Shown here piece by piece: positions 53,376 through 62,046 of a stretch of DNA of 64,000 bases (the first letter of the stretch is position 1; the number at the start of each line of letters is the position of its first letter). The position numbers were made by a program, and so were the translations under genes. The stretch covers positions 372,001 through 436,000 of the forward strand of contig NZ_MDGQ01000003.1 of NCBI RefSeq assembly GCF_001747105.1. Direction: 5' to 3'. The notes under the pieces are model-generated. The model made no database searches. It worked only from the letters and a program-made list of their open reading frames with translations, and had not been told where the DNA came from. The stretch comes from Roseivirga misakiensis. GTDB lineage: Bacteria > Bacteroidota > Bacteroidia > Cytophagales > Cyclobacteriaceae.

Positions 53376-54362
53376 ATGAAATACATCTCGATTAATCTCT
53401 ACAAGAAAATGATCAACTGGGCACGCGCCGAGGAGATTGATGAAAATGAGTTAAGTCGTATTCCAACGCCAATTAAGGACCTAGATCAATTAAAAGCTGT
53501 TCCTGCTGATCACTTTTTTGAATTGCATGAAATACTGGACGAAAAGTTGGGTCCAGGATTCGCGATTCGTGTGGGGCAGCAAATGAAAATCGAAGATTAT
53601 GGCGTGCTCGGCCTTTCATGGCGCACCTGTTCTTGGGCTGGCGAAATCTTTGACAGAAGTGAAAGGTACTTTAAAATGCTTTCTAATACTTATGTTTTTA
53701 AGGTTGAAAAACAACAGGATGAATCCACTGTATTTCTTTATCGAGAGCCATACCGTAGAGGCCTAGAACTTTCAAATGAAGCCACAATTTCTGCAACAGT
53801 TGTTGTACTAAAGGCTATGACCGAAACGGACATTAGCCCAATTCAAGTCACATTTAAACATGAGGCACCCCATGATATTTCCAGTCATGAAAAGGCTTTT
53901 CAATGTCCAGTTCTTTTCAACCAAGCACAGTATTCTATTACTTATAAAACTGTCGATTTAGAAATAAGAACTGCCAAAGCTGACCAAAGCATCAACCAGT
54001 TCTTACTTGAAAGGGTGGAAGAGGAAACTGAGGGATTAGAATTAAATGCTACGAAAATCGCCAGAGATGTGGAGGCGCTAATCAAAGATGCTTTACCAAG
54101 TGGTATCCCTGGCATTGCCGAGTTAAGTGAGCAAATGGGAATGAGCAACAGAACACTTACCCGAAGACTTGGAGAAAAAGGCATGACCTTTAGAGATCTC
54201 ATAAAAAAGTCACAAGAGGAGATTTCCAAAGACCTACTTTCAAACACCAACATGAGCATTGCTGAAATAGCTTACCAAACGGGCTTCTCTGAGCAGAGCG
54301 CTTTTAACCGCGCTTTTAAGCGATGGACTGGCTTAGCGCCTTTAGAATTTCGAAAAAACTGA
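53376..54362 (+). CDS. AraC-family regulator with N-terminal arabinose-binding-like domain
   Basis: A 328-residue regulator. Residues about 20-200 form the AraC 'Arabinose_bd'-type effector domain (OruR/ArgR-like; PADHFFELHEILDEKLGPGFAIRVGQ). Residues about 235-328 are the double HTH, with IAELSEQMGMSNRTLTRRLG, IAEIAYQTGFSEQSAFNRAF and the conserved end TGLAPLEFRKN. It resembles regulators of ornithine or virulence genes, but the ligand is unknown. Just after its stop lie two direct repeats of the type AraC proteins bind (54388-54425), followed by a same-strand cluster, making that cluster the likely target. Confidence 0.9.
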   Translation: MKYISINLYKKMINWARAEEIDENELSRIPTPIKDLDQLKAVPADHFFELHEILDEKLGPGFAIRVGQQMKIEDYGVLGLSWRTCSWAGEIFDRSERYFKMLSNTYVFKVEKQQDESTVFLYREPYRRGLELSNEATISATVVVLKAMTETDISPIQVTFKHEAPHDISSHEKAFQCPVLFNQAQYSITYKTVDLEIRTAKADQSINQFLLERVEEETEGLELNATKIARDVEALIKDALPSGIPGIAELSEQMGMSNRTLTRRLGEKGMTFRDLIKKSQEEISKDLLSNTNMSIAEIAYQTGFSEQSAFNRAFKRWTGLAPLEFRKN

Positions 54363-54387
54363 CTCTAATTTTTAGTTTGGCGTAAAC

Positions 54388-54425
54388 TGTCAAAACACTG
54401 GCTCAAAGTGTCAAGTTTCCGGCTC
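54388..54425 (+). promoter_or_regulatory. Two direct repeats with 21-bp phasing, AraC-type operator
   Basis: TGTCAA-N6-GGCTC occurs at 54388-54404 and again at 54409-54425, exactly two helical turns (21 bp) apart. Direct repeats at this spacing are how AraC dimers bind. The site is 26 bp after the AraC-type gene and 44 bp before the next start. Confidence 0.7.
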
Positions 54426-54468
54426 GATTTGCCTTCAATTTTACAAACGAATTAAAACTCGAAGTAAA

Positions 54469-54696
54469 ATGAAAAAAAGACAAATCTATATGATCTGGAT
54501 CGGCTTACTCACTGGATTCCTAGCAGTTCAAGCATTTTCAAGTTCATGGTTAAAACCAAATCACTCAAAGCTTTCAATCAATCCATTTGCTAATGAGGCC
54601 TTTTTGTTTCTTAACAATAGAAAAGGAGAGTTCTACTTAATTATTGAGGCATCTGAAAAGATCCATCGTTGGTTACCCAATCCAAAAGCCAATTGA
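54469..54696 (+). CDS. Small membrane-anchored protein of unknown function
   Basis: A 75-residue protein with one N-terminal hydrophobic helix (IYMIWIGLLTGFLAVQAFSSSW), either an anchor or signal peptide, and a basic C-terminal half (KGEFYLIIEASEKIHRWLPNP). No family recognised. It starts 44 bp after the AraC-type direct repeats and ends 2 bp before the DUF1772 gene, so it heads the putative AraC-controlled unit. Confidence 0.6.
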   Translation: MKKRQIYMIWIGLLTGFLAVQAFSSSWLKPNHSKLSINPFANEAFLFLNNRKGEFYLIIEASEKIHRWLPNPKAN

Positions 54697-54698
54697 TC

Positions 54699-55205
54699 AT
54701 GGATATCTCAATTAAGACACTCAGCCTGTTTGGAGCGGTTGTCTTCACAGGACTTTCAGCAGGGCTTTTCTTTGCTTGGTCCGTTTCAGTTATTCCAGGA
54801 ACACAAAAGATCAATTCAGAGGCCTATTTAGAGACAATGCAGTCGATTAATCGGGCTATACTAAACCCGGTCTTTTTCATGGTGTTCTTTGGCAGCCTCT
54901 TGTTCTTAGGTGCTGCAAGTTATTATCAATTCCATGTAAGCAGTAGTGCTTTTTGGTTCATGCTTATAGCTGCTGCCACTTACTTAATTGGAACTCTAGC
55001 GGTAACTGGTTTAGGCAATGTACCATTGAACGATCAATTGGAGAGTACCCAGCTTAACCTGCTGAATAAAGTCCAACTAGAGGATCTAAGATCCTTTTAT
55101 GAATCGAAATGGAATAGGTTTCATCTCATCAGAACGATTTGTGCAATCGCGTCATTCGTCTTTGCCACCGCTTCCATTTTCAGTACCCTCAAATTCATCA
55201 AGTAG
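54699..55205 (+). CDS. DUF1772 (anthrone oxygenase-like) membrane protein
   Basis: A 168-residue membrane protein of the DUF1772 family: four helices (about 6-28, 55-75, 83-103 and 145-165), with the typical opening GLSAGLFFAWSVSVIPG and a central NRAILNPVFFMVFFGSLL. Some fungal members are anthrone oxygenases, but bacterial ones have no known reaction. I use the ATG at 54699 (MDISIKTLSL); a longer frame from 54669 would overlap the small upstream gene. The oxidoreductase gene downstream fits a small-molecule modification cluster, but this is inference. Confidence 0.8.
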   Translation: MDISIKTLSLFGAVVFTGLSAGLFFAWSVSVIPGTQKINSEAYLETMQSINRAILNPVFFMVFFGSLLFLGAASYYQFHVSSSAFWFMLIAAATYLIGTLAVTGLGNVPLNDQLESTQLNLLNKVQLEDLRSFYESKWNRFHLIRTICAIASFVFATASIFSTLKFIK

Positions 55206-55240
55206 CCCAAAGTATGTCAAACTCAAAACAATTAAATCAC

Positions 55241-56086
55241 ATGAAATTCAAAGTCACAAACAACAAGTCTCGCTCCATCAAAAGAGGAGTGTATTTACTT
55301 ACAGCATTACTGCTCATTAATAAAAGTGCTGTTTTTGGTCAAAAAAACGATACCGAGGAATGGTCCTATTCTGTGGGAGTAGGTATGGCCGTAGTGCCGT
55401 CATACTTAGGGGATAATAGTTACCAAGCAGTGATGTTCCCCAATTTCACAGCCACATATGCGGATAAGTTTTCTGCTTCTCTACTCGAAGGTTTGCGCTA
55501 CAACGCCATTGAATTTGGAGCATGGCGCATGGGAGCCATGCTTAAATTCAATATCGGTCGGTTTGAAGATGGAACATTACCAGGCCGCATCATCGGTGAG
55601 AATACCAGTGACCTTACAGGGCTCGGCGACATTGACTTTTCACTAGAACCTGGAGTTTATATTCAATTCAATCAAGGTTCTGTCGTCTCCATTTTTAACA
55701 TGAGAAAGGGTGTCGGTGGGCATAGTGGCTTGCTAGCCGAATTTAGCACTCAGTATGTAGAAGTTTTTCAAGTGTTTGGTAAGTCCATCCAATATGGCGT
55801 TGGACCAATGGCCAGGATGACCAACTCAGCCTACAATAAAACTTTCTTTGGCATTAATCAGGCACAATCTCAAGAATCAAACATTGGTGTATATCGGCCT
55901 ACATCAAGTGCACTATCCATTGGACTTAACGGATCATTGGCCATTCCTGTGAGTAATAGAGTCTCAACAAGCCTCTACTTCAATTACAGCCGTTTGGGTG
56001 ACCCTATTGCTAAATCAAACTTAGTGAAGCGCTTCGGGTCGAGACATCAAATGGCAACGGGCATCGTGTTCAACTACAGCCTTTAA
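55241..56086 (+). CDS. MipA/OmpV family outer membrane protein
   Basis: An outer membrane beta-barrel protein of the MipA/OmpV type. Starting at 55241 gives a signal peptide (RGVYLLTALLLINKSAVFGQ), then the barrel opening WSYSVGVGMAVVPSYLGDNSYQA, alternating amphipathic strands, and a C-terminal strand ending in aromatic-hydrophobic residues (GIVFNYSL). MipA scaffolds murein enzymes in E. coli; OmpV homologues elsewhere are porin-like. An ATG at 55214 is an alternative start. Frame starts near 55139 lie inside the DUF1772 gene and are not credible. The gene follows DUF1772 in the same direction. Confidence 0.82.
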   Translation: MKFKVTNNKSRSIKRGVYLLTALLLINKSAVFGQKNDTEEWSYSVGVGMAVVPSYLGDNSYQAVMFPNFTATYADKFSASLLEGLRYNAIEFGAWRMGAMLKFNIGRFEDGTLPGRIIGENTSDLTGLGDIDFSLEPGVYIQFNQGSVVSIFNMRKGVGGHSGLLAEFSTQYVEVFQVFGKSIQYGVGPMARMTNSAYNKTFFGINQAQSQESNIGVYRPTSSALSIGLNGSLAIPVSNRVSTSLYFNYSRLGDPIAKSNLVKRFGSRHQMATGIVFNYSL

Positions 56087-56158
56087 AACATTTTAAAAAG
56101 AAAATAAGGGGCTCAGATGGCCCATGAAAACAATTATTTAAACTCAAAAATCATAAAA

Positions 56159-57001
56159 ATGAAACACAACATTTTAGTAATCGGTGGGACTGGTAAGACT
56201 GGTCGCCGCGTCGTTGAAAACCTATCAAAACAAGGTCACCATGTAAGCATAGGTGGTCGTAAAAGCTCCCCTGCATTTGATTGGGAAGACCCAAGCACAT
56301 ATGCGGAAGCCTTAAAAGGAATGGATCGAGCTTATATTGTCTATTATCCAGATTTGGCGGTACCAGGAGCTAAAGAAGCTATATCTAAGCTTACAGAAAC
56401 TGCTCTAAAACAAGGTTTAGAAAAGGTAGTACTACTATCTGGAAAAGGAGAAACAGAAGCAGAAGCTTGTGAGCAAATTGTTGCAAACTCTGGACTGAAC
56501 TACACTTTGGTGAGAGCCTCTTGGTTCAATCAGAATTTCAGTGAAGGTGCTTTTCTCGACTTTGTATTAGCCGACCAAGTGGCCTTACCCATGCCAGATG
56601 CAGAAATCCCATTTGTAGATGCAGATGACATCGCCGATGTAGTGACTAAAGTATTGATTGATGATTCTTACAATGGTCAAACAATAACAGTTACTGGCCC
56701 GAGGAAAATGACTTTCAAAGAAGTAGTTGCCACCATGGCCGATGGCATCGGTAGAGATATTCAATATATACCAATATCCATTGAAGCATTCGCTGATGGC
56801 ATGAAGGCTGCTGGTTTACCCGATTCATATGTCTGGTTGTTTAGCTACTTGTTTAAAGAAGTGCTTGGTAATCCTGAGAATCAGGACGTATCTCACGACA
56901 TAGAAAAAGTCTTGGGAAGAAAGGCTACCGACTTTAAAGCGTATGTGGAAAAGACGGTTAAAACTGGGGTTTGGAATCAAGCTATAACAGAAAGTATCTA
57001 A
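56159..57001 (+). CDS. NmrA-like NAD(P)-binding SDR protein
   Basis: A 280-residue atypical short-chain dehydrogenase fold. The Rossmann glycine motif is at the N-terminus (ILVIGGTGKTGRRV), then MDRAYIVYYPDLAVPGA and LVRASWFNQNFSEGAFLDF, and IPFVDADDIADVVTKVL, typical of NmrA/YtfG-type proteins that bind NAD(P) or reduce quinones. The catalytic Tyr-Lys pair of classic SDRs is not evident, so either a redox sensor or a quinone reductase is possible. I choose the ATG at 56159 over that at 56117. It is followed after 5 bp by the DUF5367-like gene. Confidence 0.85.
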   Translation: MKHNILVIGGTGKTGRRVVENLSKQGHHVSIGGRKSSPAFDWEDPSTYAEALKGMDRAYIVYYPDLAVPGAKEAISKLTETALKQGLEKVVLLSGKGETEAEACEQIVANSGLNYTLVRASWFNQNFSEGAFLDFVLADQVALPMPDAEIPFVDADDIADVVTKVLIDDSYNGQTITVTGPRKMTFKEVVATMADGIGRDIQYIPISIEAFADGMKAAGLPDSYVWLFSYLFKEVLGNPENQDVSHDIEKVLGRKATDFKAYVEKTVKTGVWNQAITESI

Positions 57002-57006
57002 AGATC

Positions 57007-57408
57007 ATGCAGAGTATTAATCTAAAAAAAGCAAGTCTTTCAGCATTGATCATTTGGGGGATAGGAGTCAGCGCCTTTGTTGGCTCCTATAACTTTACCA
57101 TACTGAATAATGCAAATGAACAAGCGAATTTGTTTCTAATCATTGCTTTGATTCCCGCCATTATCATAGGAGTATACTTTTACAATAAGAAAGGCACACA
57201 AACCAATGGATTACCATTGGCAGTTTATATGTTCCTCGTCACAATACTATTGGATTCTGTCATCACAGTTCCATTATTTATTATTCCAGCAGGGGGCGAT
57301 CATCTCAGCTTCTTTTTAGATCCGGGTTTTTGGATATTGGGAATAGAGTATATTATACTCGTAATAGTCGCCAATTGGATCTTCAGTAGAAAGTTGAAGG
57401 TCGTATAG
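57007..57408 (+). CDS. DUF5367-like small membrane protein
   Basis: A 133-residue four-helix membrane protein (helices at about 9-29, 38-58, 72-96 and 108-126), with LKKASLSALIIWGIGVSAFVGS at the start and FLDPGFWILGIEYIILVIVANW near the end. It resembles the DUF5367 family; no function is established. The start at 57007 (MQSINLKK) avoids overlap with the NmrA-like gene. It is the last gene in the unit after the AraC-type operator. Confidence 0.7.
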   Translation: MQSINLKKASLSALIIWGIGVSAFVGSYNFTILNNANEQANLFLIIALIPAIIIGVYFYNKKGTQTNGLPLAVYMFLVTILLDSVITVPLFIIPAGGDHLSFFLDPGFWILGIEYIILVIVANWIFSRKLKVV

Positions 57409-57607
57409 ATTTATTCTTAGGAATAAGATTTATCTAAATAGGTATGAGCCAAACAAGGGGTTGTCAAAAAGGCAGTCCTTTGCTCTTTGTCGAAAGACTC
57501 AAGCTGAGGCTGTGTCGATCTCCTATTTGTCAGTTTATTCATACGGTTTGTATCTGGCCTAAAAATGGATTTAATTGAAGCATACATAACAGCCATAACA
57601 CGGATAT

Positions 57608-58471
57608 ATGAAATTGTTTATTGATCGACTGAGTAAACGTTACACCAAAGACAAATATGGACTTCAAGACTTTTCACTTTCCGTAAACCAAGGAATTCTA
57701 GGGCTATTAGGCCCTAATGGTGCCGGTAAATCCACTCTCCTTAAAATGATTGCCACCATTAGCAAACCTACCGAAGGAAGTATTTTGCTCAATGATCAAG
57801 ATATAGTCGCGCAACCCAACTATATGCGTGAACAGCTGGGCTACCTACCTCAAGACTTCGGGGTTTATCCCAACCTTAATGCTTACGAGTTCTTGAATTA
57901 CATAGCAGCCATGAAAGGCATCGGCGGAGACGGTTTAAAAACAAGAATTCAATTTTTGTTGGAGGGCCTAAACCTAATTGAGACAGCTAAAAAACCGATC
58001 GGTAGTTATTCTGGAGGAATGAGGCAACGTGTAGGTATAGCACAAGCCTTGCTCAATGAACCCAAGGTGGTAATCTTTGACGAGCCAACCGTAGGACTCG
58101 ATCCTGAAGAGAGAGTCCGATTTAGAAATCTGATTTCAGAGTTAGCAGACAAAAGTATTGTGATTTTATCCTCTCATATCGTATCAGACATCGACACCAT
58201 TGCTGACCAAGTAGCGATTATGAAAGCAGGTAGTCTCATTACCATGGACTACCCTGAAGAGATAATAGCCAAAGTAAAAGACAAGGTATTCGAAATCGAT
58301 ATTCCCAAAGAACAGGCAAGTGATTTCAAAGAAAAACATATGGTGGTAAACACCATTAGAAAAAAGGAAGAAGTAACCGTCAGGTATATCGCCAACGAGT
58401 CCGTTGATGGTTCAAAGAAAGCAGTTGCTTCATTAGAAGACGCCTATCTCTATTTCACTAAAACAAACTGA
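57608..58471 (+). CDS. ABC transporter ATP-binding protein
   Basis: A 287-residue ABC ATPase. Walker A is GPNGAGKST (35-43), the Q-loop YLPQDFGVYPNL, the signature SYSGGMRQR (about 136-144), Walker B VVIFDEPTVGLDP, and the H-loop LSSHIV. The C-terminal 70 residues are an extra regulatory region. The permease starts 2 bp downstream, giving an ABC-2-type exporter. Substrate is not apparent; the pair resembles drug or lipid exporters. The start at 57608 has no clear Shine-Dalgarno. 199 bp without a gene lie before it. Confidence 0.94.
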   Translation: MKLFIDRLSKRYTKDKYGLQDFSLSVNQGILGLLGPNGAGKSTLLKMIATISKPTEGSILLNDQDIVAQPNYMREQLGYLPQDFGVYPNLNAYEFLNYIAAMKGIGGDGLKTRIQFLLEGLNLIETAKKPIGSYSGGMRQRVGIAQALLNEPKVVIFDEPTVGLDPEERVRFRNLISELADKSIVILSSHIVSDIDTIADQVAIMKAGSLITMDYPEEIIAKVKDKVFEIDIPKEQASDFKEKHMVVNTIRKKEEVTVRYIANESVDGSKKAVASLEDAYLYFTKTN

Positions 58472-58472
58472 T

Positions 58473-60020
58473 ATGACCTTCTTCAATCAGGTGAAATATG
58501 ACTATTTACAGAGGATACGGAGCTACCGGTTTCTTATCATTATGGCCGTGAGCTTGGCACTTGGGTTTCTATTCATCCCAGCTGCTGATGCTACCTATGA
58601 AACCGTTACCGTCGGTACATACAAGGGTGTCTATAACTCGGCATGGATAGGCGTAGTATCGGCTGTTATGGCCAGCACCTTCGTGAGTTTATTGGGGTTT
58701 TATGTAATCAATAGTAACCTGAGCAAAGACATTGACTCTAAAGTGGGTCAGATCATTGCAACGACTCGTGTCTCAAATTTTGGATATCTATTTTCAAAAG
58801 TAACGAGCAACTTTCTAGTACTCTCTACCATGATAGCAGTTATGTTAGGGATGAACGTGGGATTGTTTTTTCTCTATGGTTCTGAATTTTCATTCGAACC
58901 ACTCCAGTTCATTCTACCCTACCTATTTATTCCTATCCCCGCCATGTTTCTTGTTGCCAACTTGGCCGTGGTACTAGAGGTGATCTTTAAACAGAAATCT
59001 ACCTTACAAAATGTGTTTTACTTCTTATTGATCGCGATCGCCTTTGCTCAAAATGTAAAAACCGATGGCTCTAAAGGAATAGACCCATTCGGCACCCGAT
59101 TAGGTACGGCTGATATGATATCGCAGGTGAATGACCTGAGTGACGAAGAAAAAGTATCTCAATTGAATATTGGTTTTAGACTTGGCAATAAGCAAGAAAC
59201 AAAGCCCTTTGTGTTTGAGGGCATCTCACTTTCCCTAGTCAACGTAGCCGGCAGATTCATTTGGATGATAGCCGGGGTTCTATTGACTTTCGCTGTATCA
59301 AGATCATTCCATAGGTTTGATTTAAAGGAGCACCTCAAAAGAAAGAAGCAGAAAAAAGCAGTACTGGATGTACTGCCCATTGCAAATCTCGATTTAAGTG
59401 TACTCCCCAAAGCCGACACCTCCTACTCTCTGTGGCCCCTCTTGAAGACTGAGTTCCTACTTTTAATCCGACAAGGCAGTCGATGGTTATGGATGCTCAA
59501 CCTAGTAGGCATAGCACTTTTAGCATTTCTCGATTTGAAGGTAGCTCATACCATTATACTGCCTATACTATGGTTTTTACAAGTAAGCCGATGGTCACAA
59601 TTAACGACGAAAGAACAATTCTATAATGTCCATCAATTCACTTTTGCGGCTTACAAACCAATTTCGAGGGTTTATGCTTCTCAACTCATTGCCGGAATAG
59701 CGCTTGGTATACTTATAGCGTTACCATTAGTCCTCCGTCATTTAACTGCTGGTGATTTGAATCAAGCAATAGGGCCTATTTTGGGAAGCGTTTTTATTGT
59801 TGGCCTTTCTGCGATTTCAGGTATCATCAGTCAGGGTAAAAAGCTCTTTGAAATACTTTTCTTCTTCTTGAGTTATGGCAATGTCAATGGAATTCCATTT
59901 CTGGACTACTTTGCTGGAATGCACTCTAGCCTAGACTATTTAGGAAGTCTCCTAATGGTATGTACGGCATTAATTGGCCTGAGTATCATAAGTAGAAAAA
60001 AGCAACTCCGAAGCCTATGA
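58473..60020 (+). CDS. ABC-2 type transporter permease
   Basis: A 515-residue membrane protein forming the partner of the preceding ATPase. It has about twelve predicted helices in two blocks (residues about 18-210 and 255-510), separated by a hydrophilic loop (SRSFHRFDLKEHLKRKKQKKAV) that leads into a second half starting WPLLKTEFLLLIRQGSRWLW. This looks like two ABC-2 permease halves fused in one chain. The N-terminal NQVKYDYLQRIRSYRFLI is the usual cytoplasmic entry helix. The transported substrate is unknown. Confidence 0.88.
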   Translation: MTFFNQVKYDYLQRIRSYRFLIIMAVSLALGFLFIPAADATYETVTVGTYKGVYNSAWIGVVSAVMASTFVSLLGFYVINSNLSKDIDSKVGQIIATTRVSNFGYLFSKVTSNFLVLSTMIAVMLGMNVGLFFLYGSEFSFEPLQFILPYLFIPIPAMFLVANLAVVLEVIFKQKSTLQNVFYFLLIAIAFAQNVKTDGSKGIDPFGTRLGTADMISQVNDLSDEEKVSQLNIGFRLGNKQETKPFVFEGISLSLVNVAGRFIWMIAGVLLTFAVSRSFHRFDLKEHLKRKKQKKAVLDVLPIANLDLSVLPKADTSYSLWPLLKTEFLLLIRQGSRWLWMLNLVGIALLAFLDLKVAHTIILPILWFLQVSRWSQLTTKEQFYNVHQFTFAAYKPISRVYASQLIAGIALGILIALPLVLRHLTAGDLNQAIGPILGSVFIVGLSAISGIISQGKKLFEILFFFLSYGNVNGIPFLDYFAGMHSSLDYLGSLLMVCTALIGLSIISRKKQLRSL

Positions 60021-60081
60021 CTCTTTACGCTAGGATAAACACAATGGTCAGGTAAGTCGATACTAAAAATGACTTGATTTA

Positions 60082-61554
60082 TTAATCGTCCAAACCCGCT
60101 AATTTGGCAAAATGAATAAGGTCTTTAGTGTGCTCTAAATGTAACTTTCCGAGTAAGTTTTTTCGAAGGGTGTCTACTGAAAAGCGTACGAGCATAAGTG
60201 CGTCCGCAATCTCTTGGATAGTCTTGCCTTTTGCAAGCAACTTCAATACCTCAATATCTCGGCGAGTCAAATGTTCCCATAAAGCCGACCGGTAGGCTTC
60301 ATTTTCAATATTCTTACCGACGGCTGCCCCCCTTAATTCGGTATAATAAGAATTATCACCTGGTAACAGATGATCAGTACCTTTTTGAAAATCAGGGTAA
60401 TATGTTAAGAACTGTTTCTTAAAGTGGTCAAAACTTTCGAGTGACTTTCCCTCCATCTTAAAAATCTCATTAACCGTTTCATAGACCTTCTCTGGTGCTA
60501 TTTTACCTTGTAGTTCCTGTGCTTTTTTTTCTTTTACATGAGCAAAGGTCTCTTGCATTCGTGCTTGTGAACCAGGCTCCGACTGATATGGTGGTAGTTC
60601 GACAAGCTCTAGACGAGATTCAATCTCAGCTTTCAGTTCCGAAATCTCTTCTCTAATTCGTTGCCCTGTGTAAACTATTGCTCTATTAAGGTTATCGAAA
60701 AAGAGATTGAGATCGCTGTCAATATCCAACAGAATATGGCCATCCGACAAATCTCTGTATAACAGCAACTGCGCTGAACCCGTAACTCCTTCTATGCCTG
60801 GCAATAAACGTAGAAGTTCTTGCTTGCTAAAGGGCATACTATTAGTATGGCCGACGAGGCTTTCAGCTTCAAACTGACCTGGTACCTGGTATTTAGACTC
60901 CCAGTACTCCAAGAATGATTTATCATAATTGTCGTTTTCTTTCTCTAAGAAGGTTAGTTTCATTCTTCGGGCTGAAACCCTCATTAAAAGACCAAAATCT
61001 TTCCTCAGTTCTTTATTAATGGAATTAGGTACATCCGAAGTTGATAACACTACCCCCCTAAGTGTATTACCTAGAATCGGGTCGGGAAGCTCGCTATCTA
61101 CACAATATGTATACGTCCTTACCCATGAGTTCGTCCGCGCTAACTGAATTCTCCACCTACTAGCTCGACTGGGCTCTTGATAAGGCTCTTGCATATAATA
61201 AATCACCAATTTGTCCTTATAATGGAGTTCATCCATTGCCGTAGCAACAGGTATTGCCCAATTATTTAACTGAGGGCAATAAAATCTTCTGACTACTTTA
61301 AGATCATCAGCTTCTTTGAAAAACAATTCACTACTTGATTGATCTATTAGTTCTTCTTCGTTCCAAACTAATTTTGCCACCTCCACAATGGTCTGATCTT
61401 TTTCAATAAGAATGCTCGGAATATCTTTTATGAATTCAAGGGCACTTGGTATAAAATCTTCTTCGGGTTCTAAAAAAGTATCTAATGAATGATCTTCGAT
61501 GAAGGCTTCATAATCAAGCTTACTACATAATTTTAGTTCAATCTTTTCGGTCAT
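60082..61554 (-). CDS. LuxR-type HTH regulator with large N-terminal domain
   Basis: A 490-residue regulator. The C-terminal LuxR HTH (about 425-488) is clear: LTRRDIEVLKLLAKGKTIQEIADALMLVRFSVDTLRKNL. The 420-residue N-terminal part has no family I recognise; it has a helical coiled-coil-like stretch near 285-350 (IREEISELKAEIESRLE) and no response-regulator Asp site. This layout is common in Bacteroidota, which use LuxR output domains on many sensors. It is convergent with the ABC transporter genes and divergent from the third padR module, so it could control either. Confidence 0.85.
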   Translation of the reverse strand: MTEKIELKLCSKLDYEAFIEDHSLDTFLEPEEDFIPSALEFIKDIPSILIEKDQTIVEVAKLVWNEEELIDQSSSELFFKEADDLKVVRRFYCPQLNNWAIPVATAMDELHYKDKLVIYYMQEPYQEPSRASRWRIQLARTNSWVRTYTYCVDSELPDPILGNTLRGVVLSTSDVPNSINKELRKDFGLLMRVSARRMKLTFLEKENDNYDKSFLEYWESKYQVPGQFEAESLVGHTNSMPFSKQELLRLLPGIEGVTGSAQLLLYRDLSDGHILLDIDSDLNLFFDNLNRAIVYTGQRIREEISELKAEIESRLELVELPPYQSEPGSQARMQETFAHVKEKKAQELQGKIAPEKVYETVNEIFKMEGKSLESFDHFKKQFLTYYPDFQKGTDHLLPGDNSYYTELRGAAVGKNIENEAYRSALWEHLTRRDIEVLKLLAKGKTIQEIADALMLVRFSVDTLRKNLLGKLHLEHTKDLIHFAKLAGLDD

Positions 61555-61683
61555 CTTTAAGTGCTATTTTTTTATGCCAATCAATTCTCAGGCCAAAATA
61601 GGTAGGTATATAATCCGCACCTCCGCAATCATCAGTATGAACCCCTTCGTAACCTTCCCATTGGACTTCTCGTCATAAATATG

Positions 61684-61713
61684 TTATTTGTTCTTTGATT
61701 AGAAAACAAATCA
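61684..61713. promoter_or_regulatory. Inverted-repeat operator of padR3
   Basis: TTATTTGTT (61684-61692) and AACAAATCA (61705-61713) pair over 8 of 9 positions around a 12-nt spacer. Arms and spacer length match the padR2 site at 38360-38389, while the spacer bases differ. It ends 3 bp before the padR ATG. Confidence 0.75.
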
Positions 61714-61716
61714 TTT

Positions 61717-62046
61717 ATGCCACAAGAAACCATTAGCACTCAAGAAGAAATAGTTTTGCTTAGCGTTGGCAGTCTAGAGCCAGAGGCTTATGCTTATGGT
61801 ATTCAAAAGGAGATCAAGCTTCAGGCGAATCTTAACTGGTCCATTGGCACAATACACACAATTCTTTATCGGCTGGATAAAAAGGGACTTGTCAAATCAG
61901 AAATGGGTGGCTCTTCTGAAAAGCGAGGTGGACGAAGTAAAAGGCTTTATAGCCTCACTGCAAAAGGTTTTCGAAGTGTAGAAACCATACAGGAAACTCG
62001 ACAGGCTATGTGGAGTAAATTGGTGACAAACAGGCCCTCTTTCTAG
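61717..62046 (+). CDS. PadR family transcriptional regulator (module 3)
   Basis: A 109-residue PadR protein closely similar to the one at 38392: TQEEIVLLSVGSLEPEAYAYGIQKEI, WSIGTIHTILYRLDKKGLV and MGGSSEKRGGRSKRLYSLTAKG. Its permease gene starts directly after the TAG (GTG at 62047). The shared operator at 61684 makes it and the padR2 product likely to bind each other's promoters. Confidence 0.93.
   Translation: MPQETISTQEEIVLLSVGSLEPEAYAYGIQKEIKLQANLNWSIGTIHTILYRLDKKGLVKSEMGGSSEKRGGRSKRLYSLTAKGFRSVETIQETRQAMWSKLVTNRPSF

Noticed and set aside
54388-54425. CRISPR-like repeat
   Set aside because: Only two short copies with no spacer array or cas gene; spacing fits an AraC operator.
55139-55240. 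Long N-terminal extension of the MipA/OmpV protein
   Set aside because: It overlaps the DUF1772 gene and lacks signal-peptide features; the ATG at 55241 or 55214 is better.
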